Shown piece after piece: positions 55,140 to 58,601 of a stretch of 58,601 nucleotides of DNA (positions are counted from its first letter, which is position 1; every line of letters starts with the position of its first letter). This DNA comes from an uncultured Chitinophagaceae bacterium (GTDB lineage: Bacteria > Bacteroidota > Bacteroidia > Chitinophagales > Chitinophagaceae). A program made the translations under genes and the position numbers. The notes beneath the pieces were generated by a model. It did not search any database. It worked only from the letters and a program-made list of their open reading frames with translations, and was not told where the DNA came from. The stretch is from the NCBI GenBank assembly GCA_937900675.1, contig CALCEA010000071.1:1-58601 (forward strand), read 5' to 3'.

Positions 55140-57368
55140 TTAATAATTAAAATATAAACCTATTCCAAATCCCATATCACTATCATAGTGTGTCCTTAAT
55201 CCCATATTTTTATTGAAGATATATCGTGCACCTAACATAAATTCTTTGTCAGTATTAACCATAAATTCACCCCTTAACCGCTTTGCTATTGGAATATCCT
55301 CTCTCATAAGCTGTAGTCTTAAGTTTCCATCTTGGTATACTTCTGATTGAAAGGTAACCAACATGGGTAATACATAAGCAACACCAAAACTTATTTGCCT
55401 TCTTTCATCTTTGGTATTCACTTGACCAAATAGGTTTTTCTCGGATTCCCCGTTATGAAGTTTTCTATATCTCCAATCAAATCCAATAAACGGCATTAGC
55501 CATTGCATTTTACCTATATACCTTCCAATATGCGTTTCGGACTCATATCCATGCATATCATTAAATCCTAATCTCCATTCAGAACCAATACTCCATCTTG
55601 TATTCTGAAGCATTACCATTCCATCATTACCATTGGTTGCGAAGTCATTTTCAGCCATAGAATGGAATTTCCTATCTTCTCCAAACAACTTTCTTTGGGC
55701 AAATTTAGGATTTGGAATATAAGGATTAGGTGCTTGATTTTGATAGGTAAATACTCTCCCCATTCCGCTCATCATGTGGTATAATATATGGCAATGGAAA
55801 AACCAGTCACCTTCCATATTAGCATTAAACTCAAGCGTATCTGTCTCCATTGGCATGATGTCAATGATATTCTTCAATGGTGCATTATCTCCTTGTCCAT
55901 TAAGAACCCTAAAATCGTGTCCGTGTAAATGCATAGGGTGTCTCATCATAGAACCATTGTAGATAATCATTTTGACATTCTCTCCTTTCTTAATCAAGAT
56001 TTTATCAGATTCAGAAACAACTTTATTGTCCATGCTCCAAACATACCTGTTCATATTACCAGTCAATTCAAACTTAAGTACTTTAGTTGGAGCATCTTTT
56101 GGTAATGAGGTGTTATGAGGAGATTTGAGCATAGAGTAGTTCAAAGTAACAATATCAGATAGTGCGTTACTATTGTATTGATTTTCCTTGTTCTCCTTCA
56201 ATTGAGCATTGCTGGCGCCGGTGATTTCTGGATACATCACTACGTTCATGTCCATTTGATTCAAACTCATATTCATTCCCATATCATCTAAATCTCCATT
56301 CATTTTCATCATTGAGTTCATCATCTTCATTCCTTCAAAATACTTTAACCTCGGAAGTGGCGCCATATTTTGTTTTTCTCCTTCGCCAATGTAAAGCAAG
56401 CTCCTGTTTATTCTATCCTCTGATGTAGCTTGAAATGCAAAAGATTTATTCTTTTCAGGTATGGTCAAAACAATATCATAAGTTTCAGAAACAGCAATGA
56501 TTAGTCTGTCAACTTCAGTAGGTTCAACATCATTACCATCATTTGCTACCACTTGGAATTTACCTCCGCCGTAGTTTAACCAAAAATAGGTAGATGCACC
56601 AGCGTTAGATATTCTCAATCTTACATTATCGCCAGCTTTGAATTGAGACAATTGACTTTCTACGTAGCCATTTAAGAAGAATCTATCATAGTAAACATCA
56701 CTTACATCCATTGCCAACATACGTTTAAACTCATTTTTTACTTTGGTTGTAAAATGACCTTCTTTTATAGCTTCAATATAACTTTGAGTTGAACCTTTTT
56801 TAATTGCGAACCAATCTGTCGCATTATGTAACATCCTATGCACATTGTTTGGATTGTAATCTGTCCACTCGCTAATGATTACAGGAATGGTTGGTAAGTC
56901 ATCTATACCCTTCCTAAAAGTAGTATCGTCACTTCTTTTATTCAATATCATTGAACCATACATCCCAATTTGTTCTTGCAAACCAGAATGACTATGATAC
57001 CAATGGGTGCCATTTTGAACAATTGGGAACCTGTATACATGAGTTGTATTAGGCTCAATTGGCATTTGAGTTAAGTAAGGCACTCCATCTTCTTTATTAG
57101 GAAGAATAAGTCCATGCCAATGGAGAGAAGTACCTTCTTTCAACTCATTGTATACATGAATTTCTGCTGTATCGCCTTGTGTAAAGGTTAATGTAGGCAT
57201 TGGTATTTGACCATTAACAGCAATTGCTCTTTTAGTTTTACCTGTAAAATTTACCAAAGTGTCTTTTATATGTAAATCATACCTAACAACCTTTTGTGCA
57301 TAAAGATTAACAGACGCACTAAGAAAACCAATTACACCAAGGTAAATTGATAATTTATTTAATTTCAT
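55140..57368 (-). CDS. copA: Multicopper oxidase CopA fused to a CopB-like C-terminal domain
   Basis: 742 residues from MKLNKLSIYL; the ATG 27 bp upstream would overlap the preceding gene. Signal peptide ends at LYAQK. Copper motifs: HWHG (83-86), HWYHSH (122-127), HPMHLHGHDF and HCHILYHMMSGM (about 525-536). A Met-rich stretch (MKMMNSMMKMNGDLDDMGMN) in the middle is typical of copper resistance CopA. Residues about 545-742 (HIGRYIGKMQWLMPFIGFDWRY, ending LYFNY) look like the outer-membrane CopB beta-barrel family, so CopA and CopB functions seem joined in one chain. Likely oxidises Cu(I) in the periplasm. Confidence 0.9.
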   Translation of the reverse strand: MKLNKLSIYLGVIGFLSASVNLYAQKVVRYDLHIKDTLVNFTGKTKRAIAVNGQIPMPTLTFTQGDTAEIHVYNELKEGTSLHWHGLILPNKEDGVPYLTQMPIEPNTTHVYRFPIVQNGTHWYHSHSGLQEQIGMYGSMILNKRSDDTTFRKGIDDLPTIPVIISEWTDYNPNNVHRMLHNATDWFAIKKGSTQSYIEAIKEGHFTTKVKNEFKRMLAMDVSDVYYDRFFLNGYVESQLSQFKAGDNVRLRISNAGASTYFWLNYGGGKFQVVANDGNDVEPTEVDRLIIAVSETYDIVLTIPEKNKSFAFQATSEDRINRSLLYIGEGEKQNMAPLPRLKYFEGMKMMNSMMKMNGDLDDMGMNMSLNQMDMNVVMYPEITGASNAQLKENKENQYNSNALSDIVTLNYSMLKSPHNTSLPKDAPTKVLKFELTGNMNRYVWSMDNKVVSESDKILIKKGENVKMIIYNGSMMRHPMHLHGHDFRVLNGQGDNAPLKNIIDIMPMETDTLEFNANMEGDWFFHCHILYHMMSGMGRVFTYQNQAPNPYIPNPKFAQRKLFGEDRKFHSMAENDFATNGNDGMVMLQNTRWSIGSEWRLGFNDMHGYESETHIGRYIGKMQWLMPFIGFDWRYRKLHNGESEKNLFGQVNTKDERRQISFGVAYVLPMLVTFQSEVYQDGNLRLQLMREDIPIAKRLRGEFMVNTDKEFMLGARYIFNKNMGLRTHYDSDMGFGIGLYFNY

Positions 57369-57378
57369 TATTATGTTG

Positions 57379-57879
57379 TTATTGTATAGTTTCAACTACT
57401 TTACCACAGGTAAGCATTTGATTACCATAATATGGGTTCTTAATCTTGTTTTCTAAACTTAACCAATTAGCACCTTTACCTTTATTCGCCATAGGACAAA
57501 ATTGATAATAAATAGGTGTTTCAGATTTAGAGACTTTTATTACCAAATAAAGGTTTTTGGACAAACTCATAAAGTGGTCTCTTTGGTGTGTGATTTCTTT
57601 TGTTTCACTGATATGTTCAGCATCTTCTTTTAAATCATTAACTACTTTCATCCATTGAGCATGGGTATCGGTGTTAAGCTCACTCATGTTTACTTCTTGT
57701 ATTGCAGTTAAAAGTGTTTTTGAGGCATTGGACGAACTTGCACCATCGCTTTTCACAAGCGCATCTTTTAATTGGATATATGCACTCAAAACCTTGTTTA
57801 TACCTGTGTTTGTTTGCGCGTTTGCAATAGTTGCAAATAATATAATGGCAGTAGCCATCAATAGTTTTATTGATTTCAT
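57379..57879 (-). CDS. Secreted DUF3347 protein, copper-efflux associated
   Basis: 166 residues with a signal peptide ending at ANAQT. A helical region (residues 25-105) ends in the DUF3347 signature IYYQFCPMANKGKGANWLS and ends with YYGNQMLTCGKV. Cys and Met of FCPMA and MLTCG are likely copper ligands; the same domain occurs at the end of some CusB-type proteins. Ten bp upstream of the oxidase start. Confidence 0.87.
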   Translation of the reverse strand: MKSIKLLMATAIILFATIANAQTNTGINKVLSAYIQLKDALVKSDGASSSNASKTLLTAIQEVNMSELNTDTHAQWMKVVNDLKEDAEHISETKEITHQRDHFMSLSKNLYLVIKVSKSETPIYYQFCPMANKGKGANWLSLENKIKNPYYGNQMLTCGKVVETIQ

Positions 57880-57942
57880 TTTATTAAATTTTAGTATATG
57901 TAAATTTTCAAGTTATATAACTTGACTAAGGAGAAATATAGC

Positions 57943-58311
57943 TTATGCTATTTTAGGAGGATGCCAAATTGAAATATGGACATCGTTGTAAAAGGAAGGC
58001 TTATAGATGTTATACTGCCTTTGTGTAGTAAAATAAAGTACTGTTTCAATAACAATATTTTTTTTAAAGATGTAATTATTGAAACAAATGGAAGAGCATG
58101 CACAGTTGTGATGATTACATTTTTTGTTACAATCGTGACCAGAATTCTTATTTTGAGATTTGCAACAATCGGATTTGGCTTTAGTCTTGGTCAGTTTTAC
58201 AAAAGACGTCGTATTTGTAGATTTGTGGGGCTTGTTGCATGCATAAAGATTGTTGGAGTATAGATTTACCCCAATTACTAATAGAAAAAATATAATTACC
58301 TTCTTTTGCAT
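57943..58311 (-). CDS. Small secreted Cys/His-rich protein of the copper operon
   Basis: 122 residues; N-terminal hydrophobic signal to about residue 24. A central cluster CCKSQNKNSGHDCNKKCNHH plus CAC and C supplies about eight cysteines and four histidines, then a neutral tail ends IWHPPKIA. It resembles the poorly conserved first gene often seen ahead of copper or heavy-metal efflux genes in Bacteroidota; it probably binds metal. No named family recognised. First gene of the operon. Confidence 0.7.
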   Translation of the reverse strand: MQKKVIIFFLLVIGVNLYSNNLYACNKPHKSTNTTSFVKLTKTKAKSDCCKSQNKNSGHDCNKKCNHHNCACSSICFNNYIFKKNIVIETVLYFTTQRQYNIYKPSFYNDVHISIWHPPKIA

Positions 58312-58477
58312 GATTTTACATCACAAAGTTATTAAAATATTTAGAGCAACAGGTATTAGCCACTGTTAAAATATCAGGATTAAAGGATCTTGTGTTTGGC
58401 AAGAAATAACAAAAACCTCTCGCAATAAAACCCAATGATAGCATGTGTTTCAAAACAAAATAGATGTTTTCCTCACA

Positions 58478-58508
58478 TAAAAAAGGACCCACGAATAAAC
58501 GTAAGCCC
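58478..58508 (-). terminator. Terminator downstream of the intact tRNA
   Basis: GGGCTTACG pairs with CGTGGGTCC (three G.U pairs) around a 6-nt loop, followed by TTTTTTA on the minus strand. It is unrelated to the terminator next to fragments B-D, as expected if the flank was replaced by the last insertion. CCTCACA lies just beyond it (58471). Confidence 0.7.
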
Positions 58509-58521
58509 TTGATTTTCAGTG

Positions 58522-58595
58522 TAGCGAGATGGAGATTTGAACTCCAGACCTCAGGGTTATGAATCCTGTGCTCTAACCAACTGAGCTACCTCGCC
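58522..58595 (-). tRNA. tRNA-Met (anticodon CAU), intact
   Basis: Full cloverleaf: acceptor GGCGAGG with TCTCGCT (two G.U pairs), D arm AGCTCAGTTGGTTAGAGC, anticodon loop TTCATAA, T arm TGGAG-TTCAAAT-CTCCA, discriminator A; CCA not encoded. The anticodon stem lacks the three G-C pairs of the initiator, so elongator Met is preferred; a lysidine-modified tRNA-Ile2 is not excluded. It is the target gene whose 3' half is repeated at four places to the left. Confidence 0.96.
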
Positions 58596-58601
58596 GAATT
58601 C

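Larger units (their letters stand above)
54672..58565. mobile_element. tRNA-Met cassette 4 (copper handling)
   Basis: 3.9-kb segment between fragment D and the intact tRNA. By the logic of tRNA insertion it would be the most recent arrival, since it lies next to the restored gene. Cargo is four minus-strand genes; no recombinase. Confidence 0.65.

Overview
The window is AT-rich DNA from a member of the Bacteroidota, most likely a free-living Chitinophagaceae-type bacterium. The evidence is three SusC/SusD outer-membrane pairs, further TonB receptors, a hybrid two-component regulator with an AraC output domain, many Spase I/II signal peptides, little Shine-Dalgarno sequence and TAnnTTTG-type -7 boxes. 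The genus is inference. No transposase, integrase, relaxase, phage gene or CRISPR array is visible.

Left block (1-25558). A minus-strand set starts with a phosphonate module: an HD-domain oxygenase cut by the window edge, a FAD oxidoreductase and an MFS-like DUF5690 permease. Behind it, separated by terminators, lie a SusC/SusD pair, a secreted alkaline-phosphatase-superfamily enzyme and a second SusC/SusD pair. No glycoside hydrolase is present, so uptake of organophosphorus compounds is a reasonable guess. Next come a three-gene operon (alpha/beta hydrolase, PQQ-cytochrome c dehydrogenase, DUF1593 protein), a plus-strand amidohydrolase-YqgE pair, a DUF885 protein lacking the usual catalytic motif, and a large secreted BNR-propeller protein.

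Right block (25559-58601). This is the most interesting part. An intact tRNA-CAU (Met type) lies at the extreme right on the minus strand. Its 3' half is repeated to the left at about 54.65, 42.6, 27.2 and (decayed) 25.6 kb. Each copy has the same layout: REP-like palindromes, a tRNA terminator hairpin, the tRNA 3' half starting at the anticodon loop, then a 100-103 bp arm ending in CCTCACGCA, then cargo almost at once. This is the footprint expected of serial site-specific insertion into one tRNA gene. It delimits four cassettes: a single nhaD gene (1.6 kb); a molybdenum hydroxylase with a nearly complete molybdenum-cofactor pathway, plus an AraC regulator and aldo/keto reductase (15.4 kb); a fructan utilization locus with SusC/SusD, GH32, a sugar porter and a hybrid two-component sensor (12.1 kb); and a copper-handling operon (3.9 kb). 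None carries a recombinase, so they look like integrase-less metabolic cargo cassettes mobilised in trans, or an immobilised accretion island.

The cassettes are internally coherent. In the molybdenum cassette MoaA, MoaCB, MoaD, MoaE, MoeB and MoeA make the cofactor, MocA and XdhC mature it, and the FeS and Mo subunits plus a cytochrome c form the enzyme. In the fructan cassette the sensor controls capture, hydrolysis and import of fructose polymers. In the copper cassette a multicopper oxidase fused to a CopB-like domain sits with small Cys/His/Met-rich secreted proteins.
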